Source: Thuidium tamariscinum (Eukaryota; Streptophyta; Bryopsida; Hypnales; Thuidiaceae). Taken from it: a stretch of 64,000 nucleotides of DNA. Every line of letters begins with the position of its first letter. Position 1 is the stretch's first letter. The stretch covers positions 188,501 through 252,500 of the forward strand of contig OZ019759.1 of assembly GCA_947034885.2 (NCBI GenBank). Reading direction: 5' to 3'. The position numbers and the translations under genes are program-made. Shown here in pieces: positions 23,231 through 35,346 of this stretch. Under the pieces are notes generated by a model. The model had not been told where the DNA came from and ran no database searches. It saw only the letters and a list, made by a program, of their open reading frames with translations.

Positions 23231-24004
23231 CTAAGAAGATAGGGAATATAAAGATTGCTAATTTTTTGAAGTTTCATTTCTGAAATTCATAATATTACGA
23301 TTTTTGAAAACTCAAGAACTATTCAAATTCATATTCAATGTCTATGCTCTATACTTCGATTTTCAACTATAGACTAAGTTCTTTTTTCTTAACTATTTTA
23401 TAATTTTTCGTTTAGTCCTTTGAGACAAGTGTCATGACATTATTGTACCAAACCTTCAAAAAACAATGAAATCAAATATGAAGTTTCAATTACAAATACA
23501 TTTCAGGAAAGAATAAAAGAAACATTTCAACATTTAATTCAAAAGACTTTTCAATCGTCATTGGATATAGATGCATTGTATATAATTATTGAAAAAGTGT
23601 CATGGTTGACAAATAATGGATACCTTTATTTTTCCTTATTTTGCACCAAATTCATAGTAAATAGCCAATTAAATTTTTTTTAAACTATGCATGAATTAAT
23701 ACTATAGGAAAAAATCGATTCAATCTTTGAATAAAATAATTCATCTATACACTCTATAAAAAGATTATCAAGAATGACATTGCCAAATAGTTAGAAATTA
23801 TATTAATGACTCTTATTTAATTTTCAAGAAACTTTATAAAATAAATTCATACATCTTTAGAATTCGAAGTAATTGTAAAGAAAATCCTAATCAAAAAACC
23901 ATTTGAACCCCCAATTTTTTAAACACATACATGTATGAAGTAAGAGAGGCTTGAGTTGTAGAACATAAATAGGAAAATAAATTTAAGAATTGAAATTTAT
24001 GATG
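23231..24004. other. AT-rich spacer
   Basis: No coding frame or repeat of note; very A/T-rich sequence between the 78-bp array and the satellite. Confidence 0.4.
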
Positions 24005-25290
24005 CAAGGCTTTTTGTTTATTTGTGATATAAACGGGACATGATAACTCTTATTTTCTTTTATAAATCTAAATTGGGCAATTTAAGGTCAAGAAATGAAA
24101 AGTAATTATAGAAATCACATGTTCTAAGACATTCCACCTTGTACAAATTTTTTTTTACCATTCTCAACGTGAATTGCAGGACATTTGTGCTTTAAGGTTC
24201 CTAATAAGAAATGGGAGGTTTAGTCTTTTTTTGGTTTACAAATCTAAATTGGACAATTTGAGGTGAAGAAATGCAAAGTAGTTGTAGAAATGATATGTTC
24301 TAATACATTCCAACAGGAACAAATTCAATTTGCCTATTCTCAACGTGAATTGCATGACATTTGTGCTTTAAGGGTTTTCGACAAAAAATGGCAATGTTTG
24401 TGTTTTTGGTTCTTTTAATGTAATTTGGGCAATTTGTGGCCATATAATGAAAATTGCCCATGGAAAATCAATGTTTGAGTACATTCCAACTTGAACAAAT
24501 TTTTTTTGCCTATTCTCAACGTGAATTGCATGACATTTGTGCTTTAAGGGTTTTGGGCAAAAAATGGCAGGGTTTGTGTTTTTCATTTTTTTAATGTAAT
24601 TTGGGCAATTTGTAGCCATATAATGAAAATTGCCCATGGAAAATCAATGTTCTAGTTCATTCCAACTTGAACAAATTTCTTTTGCCTATTCTCAACATGA
24701 ATTGCATGACATTTGTGCTTTAAGGGTTTTAGGCAAAAAATGGCAGGGTTTGTGTTTTTTGTTTTTTTAGTGTAATTTAGGCAATTTATAGTCAAGAAAC
24801 AGAAAGTAATCATGGAAATTACATTCTCTAAGACATTCCAACTTGTACAATTTTTTTTTGCCTATTCTCAACGTGAATTGCATGAAAATTTGTACTTGAA
24901 GGTTCTGAAGACAACAATGGCCGGGTTAGTGGTTTCTAGATTTTAAATCTCAATTGGGCAATTTATGGTCAACAAATGAAATGTAATCATGGAATTGACA
25001 TGTTCTAAGACATGCCAACTTGCACAAAAAGAATTTGGCCTTCTCTCAATGTGAATAGCATGACATTTCGGCTTCAAGAGTTTTACCCTAGAAATGGCAA
25101 GGTGGATGCTTTTTGTTTTCATATTCTAAATTGAGCAATTCGTAGTCATGAAATGAAAAGTACCCGTGGAAAATACATGTTTTAGAACATGTCAAATTGC
25201 CAACTCATTCAAATTTTTTTTGACATTTTTCACCGTGAATTGCATGACATTTATGCTTTATGGTTTTTGTGATAAAAAATGGCAGATCTT
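24005..25290 (-). repeat. 176-bp satellite, left array (minus orientation)
   Basis: The marker ACATTTGTGCTTTAAGG recurs at 24181, 24357, 24533 and 24709, an exact 176-bp step. Diverged copies follow near 24886, 25063 and 25247. Each unit also carries TTCTCAACGTGAATTGCATG and a CCATGGAAAAT or related segment. It is the reverse complement of the right array. Unit length is in the range of nucleosome-sized plant satellites. Short open frames inside are by-products of the repeat. Confidence 0.85.
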
Positions 25291-26725
25291 AGAGAGTAAT
25301 GCAAACAAAAAGCAATTACTTTAAATTTTATGAGAAAAAAACAAAGTCAAATTCAAAATTGTTTCCAATATCTAATGGACATCAAGTTATTTTTAATCCT
25401 TATTTAAAGATAGAGCGTGAAAATTGTAGAAAAAAGAGAAGATTGGAATACATTTGTTTGAAATTGGACCTGAAGTTGTAGTTAATAATATGTAGTTTGC
25501 GTACTCAGTATTTACATGGGTCACTTTGACACACTAGTATGGTTTAAAAGGAAATCTTATTGCATCCCACAATTAGTTCCTTTGAATTTCAATATTCAAA
25601 AAAAAAAACCTTTACCTAATGATATATTTAATTTTCAAATTGCACTTGCAATTTGTTATATAGCACTTCGAATTCTATTCAATTGTTTCTTAAAAAGGAT
25701 AGACACTCAAAGAAAAAGAAAGAAGTATTCATCCTAACATTGTACATTAAAAGATTGAAATTGCAAAGTGCAAACATCATTGAAAATAGTTTAAAAAGCT
25801 TGATGGACTAATATTTTCTTTACAACTTAAAGTCTTTTAGGTATTAAACATAATATATGGTCTTACGTAAGTTTTATTTTAAAAAAAACTAGATTGGACA
25901 TCTCATGGCCAATAAATGGAAAGTAAGCATAGAAATTAGATGTTCTAACTTCTAAGACATGGTAACTTGTACAAATTTCTTTTGGCTTTAATCAGCGTGA
26001 ACTATAGGACATTTGTGCTTTAAGTTTTTTAGAACATATCTTAGAACATGTGTTTTCCATGTCATTGGATTTTTCATTTGTTGACCACAAATTGTGCAAT
26101 TTAGATTTAAAAAACTAAGAACATGAACCCTGCACATTAGAGAAATTTTGAACTCTCTAAGAGGCCTCTAGAATGGCCTCAATTGGGGTCCTCAATTGGA
26201 TTTAAATGCGTACTTGTCAAATAAAGGACAACTTTTTTCCCCTATTTCCACCCATTTTGACATCATGATGTTTATAAAGGTACTTGTTTTTTTATTGGAT
26301 AATGGGACATTAGGTACTTCTTGTCATTCAAATTTTAAGTACATTGAGGGATTATTTTATTTGGAGAAGGACAAATTTGGTGCAATTAAGTACTAATGGC
26401 TCATGTGTTTTTAGTACAATGAGTGAGACTTTTTTTTTAATAAGATCATTGGTACTTCATGCTCATGATGTTTGCACCATGAAATACCTCTTATTGGACA
26501 ATGGAACAATAAGTACTTTTTGTCATTCAAGTCCTTGGTACAATAAGTGAATTTTTTATTTAACAAATTCATAAGTACTTAATGAATATTCACACAAGGT
26601 AGCGACACATATTGTGTACTAAGGCTATCATCTTTAGCCTTCAATAAATAGCTTTGCATGTCAATTTCTAAGGGCCTTCTTGAGAGCTCAAAATTTCTCT
26701 AATGATTTCTTTTCCTAGAATCTTC
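25291..26725. other. Spacer between the two inverted satellite arrays
   Basis: AT-rich sequence with scattered satellite fragments near 25890-26120. Around 26269-26570 two diverged copies of a roughly 200-bp unit share GATGTTT, TTATTGGA-AATGG and CTTxTTGTCATTCAA. No coding signal is recognised. The satellite orientation switches within this segment. Confidence 0.5.
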
Positions 26726-29330
26726 ACTTAAAGCAATAATATTAAGCAATTCATGTTGATAGAAGGTAAAAAAAATTTGTACAAGTTGGAATGTCTTAGA
26801 GTATGTGATTTTCATGGGCAATTTGCATTTGAAAACCACTAATTGCCCAATCTACATTTCAAAACCACCTACATTGCCCAAAACAAATTTGTACAAGTTG
26901 GCATGTTTTTGAAAAGGTGTTTTGCTTAGACAATTTGCAGTTCATGACCAGAAAGTGCCCAATTTGAATTTCAAAAACTAAAGTGACTAATCCAAGAATT
27001 TTTACCTTAAACCTTCAAGCATAAGTGTCATAAAATTCACATTGATGAAAGTCCAAAACAATTTGTTCAAATTGATATGTCTTAGAACATTTGTTGTCCA
27101 TGGGCAATTTTCATTTCATGACCACAAATTGCCTAAATTACCTTGAAACAACTAAAACCACAAACCTTGTCATTTTTTGCCTAAAAAGCTTAAAGTACAA
27201 ATGTCATGGAATTGAAGTTCATTAAAGCCAACAAAAATTTGTACAAGTGGGCATGTCTTGAAGCATGTAATTTATATGATTACTTTATGTTTTTTGACCT
27301 CGAATTGTCCAATTTAGATTTATAAACCAAAAAACACTAACCTTGCCATTTTTTGCCTAAAAACCTTAAAGCACAAATGTCATGCAATTCACGTTGAAAA
27401 TAGGCAAAAAAATTACTACAAGTTGGCATATCTTAGAACAAGTCATTTCTATGATTACTTTTCATTTCTTGACGAAAAATTGTCCAATTTAGATTTATAA
27501 AACAAAAAACACTAACCCTACCATTTTTTGCCTATAAACCTTAAAGCACAAATGTCATGCAATTCACATTGAGAATAGGCAAAAAAAAATTGAATCAAGT
27601 TGGCATGTCTTAGAACATTTGTTCTCCATGGGCATTTTTCATTTCATGACCACAAATTGCCTAAATTACATCAAAACAACTAAAAACATAAACCCTGCCA
27701 TTTTTTGCCTAAAAACTTTAGAGCACAAATGTCATGCAATTCATGTTGAGAATAGGCAAAAAAAAATTGAATCAAGTTGGCATGTCTTAGAACATTTGTT
27801 TTCCATGGGCAATTTTCATTTCATGACCACAAATTGCCTAAATTACATCAAAACAACTAAAAACAACAAACCCTGCCATTTTTTGCCTAAAAACTTTAGA
27901 GCACAAATGTCATGCAATTCACGTTGAGAATAGACAAATAAAATATTGGTTCAAGTTGGCATGTCTTAGAACATTTGTTTTCCAAGGGCAATTTTCATTT
28001 TATGACTACAAATTGCCTAAATTACTTCAAAACAACTAAGAACACAAACCCTGCCATTTTTTTGCCTAAAACCCTTAAAGCAAAAATGTCATGCAATTCA
28101 CGTTGAGAATAGGCAAATAAAATTTGTTAAAGTTGGCATATCTTAGAACATTTGTTTTCCATGGGCAATTTTCATTTCATGACCACAAATTGCCTAAATT
28201 ACCTTGAAACAATTAAAACCACAAACCTTACCATTTTTTGCTTAAAACCCTTAAAGCACAAATGTCATGCAATTCACGTTGAGAATAGGCAAAAAAAAAT
28301 TGAATCAAGTTGGCATGTCTTAGAACATTTGTTTTCCATGGGCAATTTTCATTTCATGACCACAAATTGCCTAAATTACATTAAAACAACTAAAAATACA
28401 AACCCTGCTATTTTTTGCCTAAAAACTTTAGAGTACAAATGTCATGCAATTCACGTTGAGAATAGGCAAAAAGAAATTGGTTCAAGTTGGCATATTTTAG
28501 AACATTTGTTTTCCATGGGCAATTTTCATTTCATGACCACAAATTGCCCAAATTACCTTGAAACAACTAAAACCACAAACCCTACCATTTTTTGCCTACA
28601 AAGCTTAAAGCACAAATGTCATGGAATTGAAGTTCATTAAAGCCAACAAAAATTGGTTCAAGTGGGCATGTCTTAAAGCATGTGATTTATATGATTACTT
28701 TTTGTTTTTTGACCTTCAATTGCCCAATTTAGATTTATAAAACGAAAACCACAAACCCTGCCATTTTTTGCCTAGAAACCTTAAAGCACAAATGTCATGC
28801 AATTCATGTTGAGAATAGGCAAAAAAAAATTGGTTCAAGTTGGCATGTCTTAGAACATTTGTTTTCCATGGGCAATTTTCATTTCATGACCACAAATTGC
28901 CTAAATTACATTAAAACAACTAAAAACACAAACCCTGCTATTTTTTGCCTAAAAACTTTAGAGCACAAATGTCATGCAATTCACGTTGAGAATAGGCAAA
29001 AAAAAATTTGTATAAGTTGGCATGTCTTAGAACATTTGTTTTCCATGGGCAATTTTGATTTCATAACCAGACAATGCCAAAATTTCATTAAGAAAACTAA
29101 AAACACAAACCTGCCTTTTTTCGCCTAAAAACTTTAGAGCACAAATGTCATGCAATTCACGTTGGTCGAAGGCAAAAAAGATGTGTACAATTTGCCATGT
29201 CTTAGAACATATAATATCTATGATTACCTTTTATTTAGTAACCATGAATTGTCTTGTGTACATTTAAAAAATAAAATTAGACTTATCATGCCCTATTTCC
29301 TCAAGAAATGTAAGGGAAGCCCTACATTAT
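26726..29330 (+). repeat. 176-177-bp satellite, right array (plus orientation), about 14 copies
   Basis: GCACAAATGTCATGCAATTC or a close variant recurs at 27019, 27195, 27371, 27546, 27723, 27901, 28080, 28256, 28433, 28610, 28786, 28963 and 29139, steps of 175-179 bp. Units contain CCATGGGCAATTTTCATTTC followed by a block that resembles its inverse. Degenerate copies continue to about 29.6 kb. Translated frames such as 28152-28640 repeat the same peptide and are satellite artefacts, not a gene. Confidence 0.9.
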
Positions 29331-31100
29331 AAAATTCACTTTAGTAAAAGGGAAAAAAAATGTGTACAAGTTGGCATAATTTTCAATATCTTTTTGTAAT
29401 AAGCAATTTATATACTTCTTGACTTCCAATAACCCTATGTAATTTTAAGGAACAAAAATTGGCGACCTTGGTATATTTCTTTCTCGAAAACTAAAAGGCC
29501 AAACATCTAGGAATTCATGTTCATAGAAGGTAGAAGAAATTTGTTTAGGATTGCATGTCATTGAAATTTTTTTTTACATGATCGTTTCTCATTTTTTTAT
29601 TTTTAATTGCCAATTTCTTTTGGAATAAGATCAACAATGAATTCTGCATTTTATCAAATGAGAGAATCTTATAGTGAAGTTAAACATATTTTCCTTTCTA
29701 TTTATGTTTCTCTTGTATAAGCCTTTCTTATTTCATATTTCTTTCATTTGTTTTCTATGGGACTTTAAAAATTAGTTATTTATGTTGAGATATGGTATTG
29801 TATTTTTGGTACTTAAACCTATCATACCTTATATATCCCTAATTTGGTTATTATAGGTTTTTAAACGTTTATTCTTTATGGCAATAGTAGAGGATTGAAT
29901 GTTTATTTTCTAAATTTGAATTAGAACTAGAAGATTTCAATTGTATATGAAGATATACACTCATAAATGTCAATGAATTTGAATGGATTCATAATGGGGC
30001 AAAAATTATAAATATTAAACAATAAATAGGGAAAGGGTATTCAATTTTTTCATGATTTAATTTTGTTTTTTGTTTATCTCTTAGAAAAAGAGAAGAAAAT
30101 GAAAGTTTGTAGTTAACATATTTTGATTTTCAAACTCATATACTGATTAGGAGTTGTTGCAAAGAAAATGTTGAAGTTTAGAAGAATGTGGAGGAGAAGA
30201 ATCAATGACTTATTTTTATACCTTTTTGTTTTGTTTTGAGAATAATAAAACGAAATATCATTATTTCCTAAATCCTAAACAACAATCATTTTGAAACTTA
30301 TATAATAAAGACAAATTTTCAGACTGAAATTTGTGCGCAAGCTAAAGATTCAAGCTATGCTCATTGTATTATAGTATTATACTTCTTTAGACATTAAACA
30401 TTTGTAATCTAAAAAGGAATTCTTGTCTATATTTAATTAAATAGGTGATTGTTGTTGAAGATCTACTGAATAGGATAGAAATAGGGAACAATTCATGTAC
30501 AATTCATGGTCACATATTCATCTTAATAATTTTGATAAGAAAAAACACTACAAAAGCATGTAATTGTTTTTTATAGAACTAAATCTACAGTGTAATACTA
30601 TTTCTTTGTATGATGCAATGCTAAGAGAAACAAAACTTCTACACAGAGGAAGGGGTTGTCTTATAATTTATTGAAAGAAAATTTCTTAGAATTTATTTTT
30701 ATTGTTTCTGAGATTGAAAATTAAATTGGAATGAAGTAGTAATGAATAATTATTTAAGTTTAGGAACCTTCAAAGCTAAACCCTAGACCCTAAGACCTTA
30801 AATTCATCTAAAAGATCTTGGAATTTTGGTTAAAAAATAGCAAAAATGCTTTCCGATTTTTAGTTGACATCAGCCTGGAATCTAATACACTATTCACAAA
30901 CTCCACATCAGAAAGATATAGGAAAGAATGATGGCACATGTCATAGGGCAACAGTAATACGTGAAAGTCAACTGCATTCAAGATGGGAATCTGTCTATTA
31001 TAGATTAGGCCGAACAAATACTGGAGGCCTTTGCTGTAAAGTACTTATGAATTCCCGAATATCAATAAACTTCTCTATTAGGAATGTACCTTCGGTGGCA
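29331..31100. other. AT-rich stretch after the satellite
   Basis: Two decayed satellite units at the start (to about 29.6 kb), then AT-rich sequence with no convincing gene. Around 30860-31090 composition becomes more balanced, but frames in both directions are short. Confidence 0.4.
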
Positions 31101-31696
31101 TCGTGATTCCAGGACGAATTCAAATGGAAAGCACGTATTTTCTGAGCGCCAAATCTGATGGCGCCTTTTTCTTATTCTCTCACGGAGTCGGGTGTACGCT
31201 GCCATCGGACTTCGAAACATCTCTCTCAGCCTCTTTCCTCCGCTACATCGACGTCAGTGTTCATTGTAATGTTGTATTCAGTTCTATTCGTGAGTCGATA
31301 AGATTTCTGGAGTTTACACTCTGTTATTTTCAGGGTACATTCTTGCATTTGCTATTGTTGAGAGGTCTGTCCATCGCAGGTCGTTTGTGGATAACATTTT
31401 AGTACCTCTTAAACGTTGTTTTCTGACAGTGTTCAATACTTTCTAAACTTCATATCATTGCGATGGAGAGTGGCTTACGTTGCTTGATCATTTGCGTTTC
31501 AGGTTCTGTAGTGATTGAACGCTTGTTTAAGAAGTAGTCTCTCATATTGTCGTAGCGATCTTGCAAACCACTTCCTTCCAGCGAGAGTGGAGAAATTCGC
31601 TTTTGGTATTTACGAATTTCTATTTATAGAAAAAGATCGATTGTAATGGAATCAATTGACCTCCAAAAATCTCGGATGATTAGACTTGTCCACGCA

Positions 31697-31719
31697 AATC
31701 AACTCGAGTAGAGCTGATT
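31697..31719. repeat. 23-bp palindrome copy, right cluster 1
   Basis: AATCAACTCGA, centre G, TAGAGCTGATT. It lies about 770 bp upstream of the DUF7869-type gene. Confidence 0.8.
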
Positions 31720-31877
31720 TTATGACAACTACGTCTGTAGTTTGATTTCTGTTGTATGAATGGAGTTATCAATTCAAGAATGTGTTAGTATTACGTGAGG
31801 GGGAATATATTAATCGAATGCTATTAGTTCTTGACAATATACTTTTTCACTATATCGTCATCAAGGAACGATCTGCC

Positions 31878-31900
31878 TTTCAGCTCGATTTGAGCTGATG
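31878..31900. repeat. 23-bp palindrome copy, right cluster 2
   Basis: TTTCAGCTCGA, centre T, TTGAGCTGATG. Confidence 0.75.
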
Positions 31901-31944
31901 TGTTGTATGGCAAGGCATCTTATGGTCAAGTATATATATTACCA

Positions 31945-31967
31945 CATTAGCTCGAATCGAGCTGATC
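31945..31967. repeat. 23-bp palindrome copy, right cluster 3
   Basis: CATTAGCTCGA, centre A, TCGAGCTGATC; the core of AGCTCGA on both sides is intact. Confidence 0.8.
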
Positions 31968-32188
31968 TTCGTTTTCTTCTGTCATTTTCATCTTCATAGT
32001 GGAGTATGCATTAGGCCCGATTCTTAATGTGTTCTTATTGAGATCTTCAGGTTGAATATAGTTGAAGTGATGCGTTTAATTTTCCATCTTTTTGTTTTCA
32101 TTTGTCTAGGTACATTCTACTTCGGTTTCTCTATGAGTGATCAGATTCAGAAGTTAGTGTTCGATTTTAAGTTAGGATGAATTTAATT

Positions 32189-32211
32189 GATCAGCTCGAG
32201 TTGAGCTGATT
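32189..32211. repeat. 23-bp palindrome copy, right cluster 4
   Basis: GATCAGCTCGA, centre G, TTGAGCTGATT. Confidence 0.8.
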
Positions 32212-32358
32212 TATTTGTAAGAATATATGATTTAGTGTTAGCCGTAAGATAATGAATTGTCTAATGTTATTAGTGTAAGCAATAGAATAATGATTCATCA
32301 AGATTTATTTGATATTTCATTATTGATATTTGACTATTAGTTAATGTCTATAGTATGC

Positions 32359-32381
32359 AATCAGCTCGAGTCGAGCTCATG
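32359..32381. repeat. 23-bp palindrome copy, right cluster 5
   Basis: AATCAGCTCGA, centre G, TCGAGCTCATG; it lies about 85 bp before the start codon of the DUF7869-type gene. Confidence 0.85.
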
Positions 32382-32464
32382 TTCATGTTTAATGTTGTCA
32401 TTCTTGCCATTGACGATCTCCTCCCGCATGCATTATAATATGTCTTATTGACTATTTCTTGGGA

Positions 32465-35346
32465 ATGATGTCTTCTTCAGATATGTCTTCGGTCATGGAC
32501 TTCTCCTCTGACGATGAGTTCCAAGAAATTGAAGGGATGAATGTTGGTGTCCCTGAGTGCGAAGGTCTTCCTCGACGTCTATGGATTACGAAATGTGTCA
32601 ATCTTTTCAATGTCAGCGGCATTCCTGTCGGCGAAGGTACTTGTCATAGTGTCAACTCCGACCTAGTTCTTGGTGCCAACGGTCCTCTGGGAGACTCGCA
32701 CGTTGCTGTTCACATTTCTAAAACTCATTCTGAAGAAGACATTCCTCGTGAACAAGTGTATTCACTTGTTGCGTGGCCCATCAAACTAGTACACTGCCGT
32801 GGGGCTAGTCTATTCGACCATGATGCTCGGGACAACTTCAACCGTATTCAGGCTGCTCTTCTGAACCCTCCGGCTTCATCATCTACACAACCTTATTCGA
32901 GTCTAGTAAGAAATCCACCTCGTGAAACTAGCTTGAAAGCGAAGGAACTTCTCACGCAAGACTCCATTAATTTGGTCTCTAGCAAGGTGTGTTGTGGCAA
33001 GGATTGCGTTAAGCCATTCTTGAGAGAGAAGATTTGAGCCTTTCGTGAAAGAATGTACCAATGCTCTACATTTAAGTTCAGAGCCCACCTGAAGACCAAA
33101 GTTCACAGGACTGTTCATCATGATGGCAACGGCAGAAAGATGGTGACGGTGGAAGGCGTCAATGTCTGTATGCGGGCATGGATGCTTATTTCTGGGGTTC
33201 CAGAAGCAACATTCTGCTGATATCAGACTTATGCCAGGGATCAACGTGAAGCTAGAGATCACGGTAATACGGGATTGGTGAAGCGAAGGAAGCACATTGA
33301 ACAAGCCACAGCTACGTTGAAGTGCATTCTAGACAAGGAGGCTGATCACATGCCTCACAAAACGAGGACCTTGAAATCAGGAGACACAGTTGTTTCGATG
33401 ATTCTCCTGGCCACCTTTTAGTGGAAAGACCAGATTCTAAAAATCAATGAAGCAAATGCTGCTTTTGGTTTGAAGGAGGTCTCAGCCTCAAGCTTCATAA
33501 GATTAGATCTATGAAGTTCCCAGAGTTTGATGTCAAGAGACCAGGAGATAATTTTGCACGATGTGGCACTTGTGACAAATTGCAGGAGCTCAGGAAGAGT
33601 GCTTTGGCCGGTTCTGAGAGTACTTTGAAATGGTTGAGAAGGCTCGACAAACATCTTGCCATCGCTCGTGCGCACAGGGAGTTGTATTATGCAAATTGTT
33701 ATATGTCACATACTTCTCTTTGTGAGTGCCTTACAATCATGCACGACAAGATGGACCATGCGAAGACCGTGTCTCCAGTTTTCTCTCACAAAAGCAAGGA
33801 AATTGATGGGCTGGTGAAGTTGCCCGTTTTTGTCACCGGCATCATTACCCATGGTCATGGAGATGTGCATAATGCACATTATAGCTTGGATATATTCCCT
33901 CACGATTCCAATTACACTGTTGGTTCTATAGCAAAATTGTTGCGAGATTTGGAGAAGGCACCGAAGTCATCTTCGCGATTGTTGTTTGAAGGTTCAGGAT
34001 CTTCTACGTTATTTTAGAGAGTTCTAAAGGGTGCGGAGATTTTCTAGGCTTCTCTACCACCTGCACCAAAACTCTTAGTTCTAGCAACGCCATTACCTCC
34101 TATTTTGAATGTGCACATGGACAATGCCACTGGTGACAACAAGAATCGATATGTTTTTTGTTTCTGGTCTCTGCTCGTGGCAAACAAGATCTTCCATGAA
34201 GTGTTTGTGAACTTCATGATTGTGGGTCACACCCATGACGACATTGACGCATTGTTTGGGAGATGGAGTATACTTTTAAAAAAAAAGAACTTCCCAACAA
34301 TCCCAGTGCTTATGAAGTCATTCATGGATGTTGAGTCCATTCCTACTATCCCTCACCTTATTGAGGAGGTGCCAGACTTCAAAGGATTTATTGCAGGGAC
34401 TTTCTTGGATGGTGATGAGACCCTTCTTGGACATACAAAGCCGCAGCAAGTAAAAATTTTCTTGGATTCGAATGGAATTCCAGTCATGAAGTACAAATTG
34501 TTGTGTACGGATATGGAGTGGTTGGGGGAAGGTGGTAGTGGTATAAAGCTGTGGAAAGAGGATTCGGAGGGGCGTAGTTTGTGGCCCCGTGGAGTGCCTT
34601 TGCTTGTTCCTCCAAAGCCAATGAAGGGTGTGGAGGACATTGAAAAAGGCATAGCTAGGTTCGCGAAATATTGGAAAAACTTCTGCAATGCAGATGTTAC
34701 TGGAGAGTGTCGGCGACGTTATGAACATTTGGTTCACTATTGGCGTGACGTGAAGGATGCTTTGCAAGAACCATTGACTACTTCAAATGTTCTGAAGGAT
34801 GGATTTCGGCCCACTTCTCCAGTTCAAGCCAATCCCGTTGATTAGTTGGGAGAAGATGGTGAGGATCGTGAAGAGTTTAGAGAAGACGATGCCTATGTTG
34901 GACCTTTGCGGGGTCATCCACAACCATCCTTTAGGATTGGTCAAGATCTCTACAAAGGTTATTTCGTCGCGGTTCGTCTTGCAGATGGTAATTTACAGCC
35001 CGTTTGGATTGCACGAGCATTGTCTGATTCGAATTGTAATCCTGAAAAACCAAATTGCATCCTCATCCAATACTTTCGCCCAACTTCTAGAAGCCAAGAT
35101 GTTCAAGACTTCTACACTGGATGGGATAGTGAAAGAGGTTTACGTTGGAAGGTAGATGTTACTGATCCACCTGTTTGGGAAGCAACAAATGCTTTGATGA
35201 TGGCGTGGAAGTCTCAGATCAAGAAAGATACTCAACAATGTTTGCTCAAGATCCTGGTCGTGCAAATTGAAATCATCAAGCAAAGTCTTGCTTCATATTA
35301 CTGTTACTTTCTTTTTTACTGTAATAGTTCCGTTCCTTTATTCTAA
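32465..35346 (+). pseudogene. DUF7869-type protein gene (putative transposase relative), decayed
   Basis: About 960 codons. The N-terminus is Ser/Asp-rich (MMSSSDMSSVMDFSSDDEF). CCGKDC and VNVCMRAWMLISGVPEATF follow, as in the N-terminal part of DUF7869 proteins. Next is FARCGTCDKLQ (Cys pair), then the core with NVHMDNATGDNKNRYVFCFW and FMIVGHTHDDIDALFGRWS. This is the family signature: an Asp, an acidic-Asn-Lys and GHTH-D-ID, compatible with an RNase H-like DDE centre. The C-terminal part has YKGYFVAVRLADG, a small beta domain. Damage: TGA 33035 and 33218, TAG 33419, 34015, 34045 and 34843, and one frameshift at about 33500-33512. The start may be the ATG at 32465 or, if spliced, at 32483. 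DUF7869 proteins are common in repetitive gene families; transposase activity is an inference. Confidence 0.7.

Larger units (their letters stand above)
31101..32464 (+). promoter_or_regulatory. Probable promoter/5' UTR region of the DUF7869-type gene
   Basis: A GC-richer patch (31.1-31.3 kb) is followed by a T-rich, intron-like stretch containing five copies of the 23-bp palindrome. A TCTTCTTCAG run just before 32481 could be a splice acceptor. The layout mirrors the other gene, where palindromes lie in intron 1 between a short first exon and exon 2. No TATA box was assigned. Confidence 0.35.

Noticed and set aside
27619..29128. Long plus-strand frames with repeated peptide MGNFHFMTTNCLNYIKTTKN
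   Set aside because: They recur with the 176-bp satellite period and end when the phase changes; they are translations of non-coding satellite, not a repeat protein.
24005..29330. Satellite region as a CRISPR array
   Set aside because: The period is 176 bp without short conserved repeats and unique spacers, and the context is a plant genome.
30546..30560. CACTACAAAAGCATG as a CACTA end
   Set aside because: No inverted partner or flanking duplication found.
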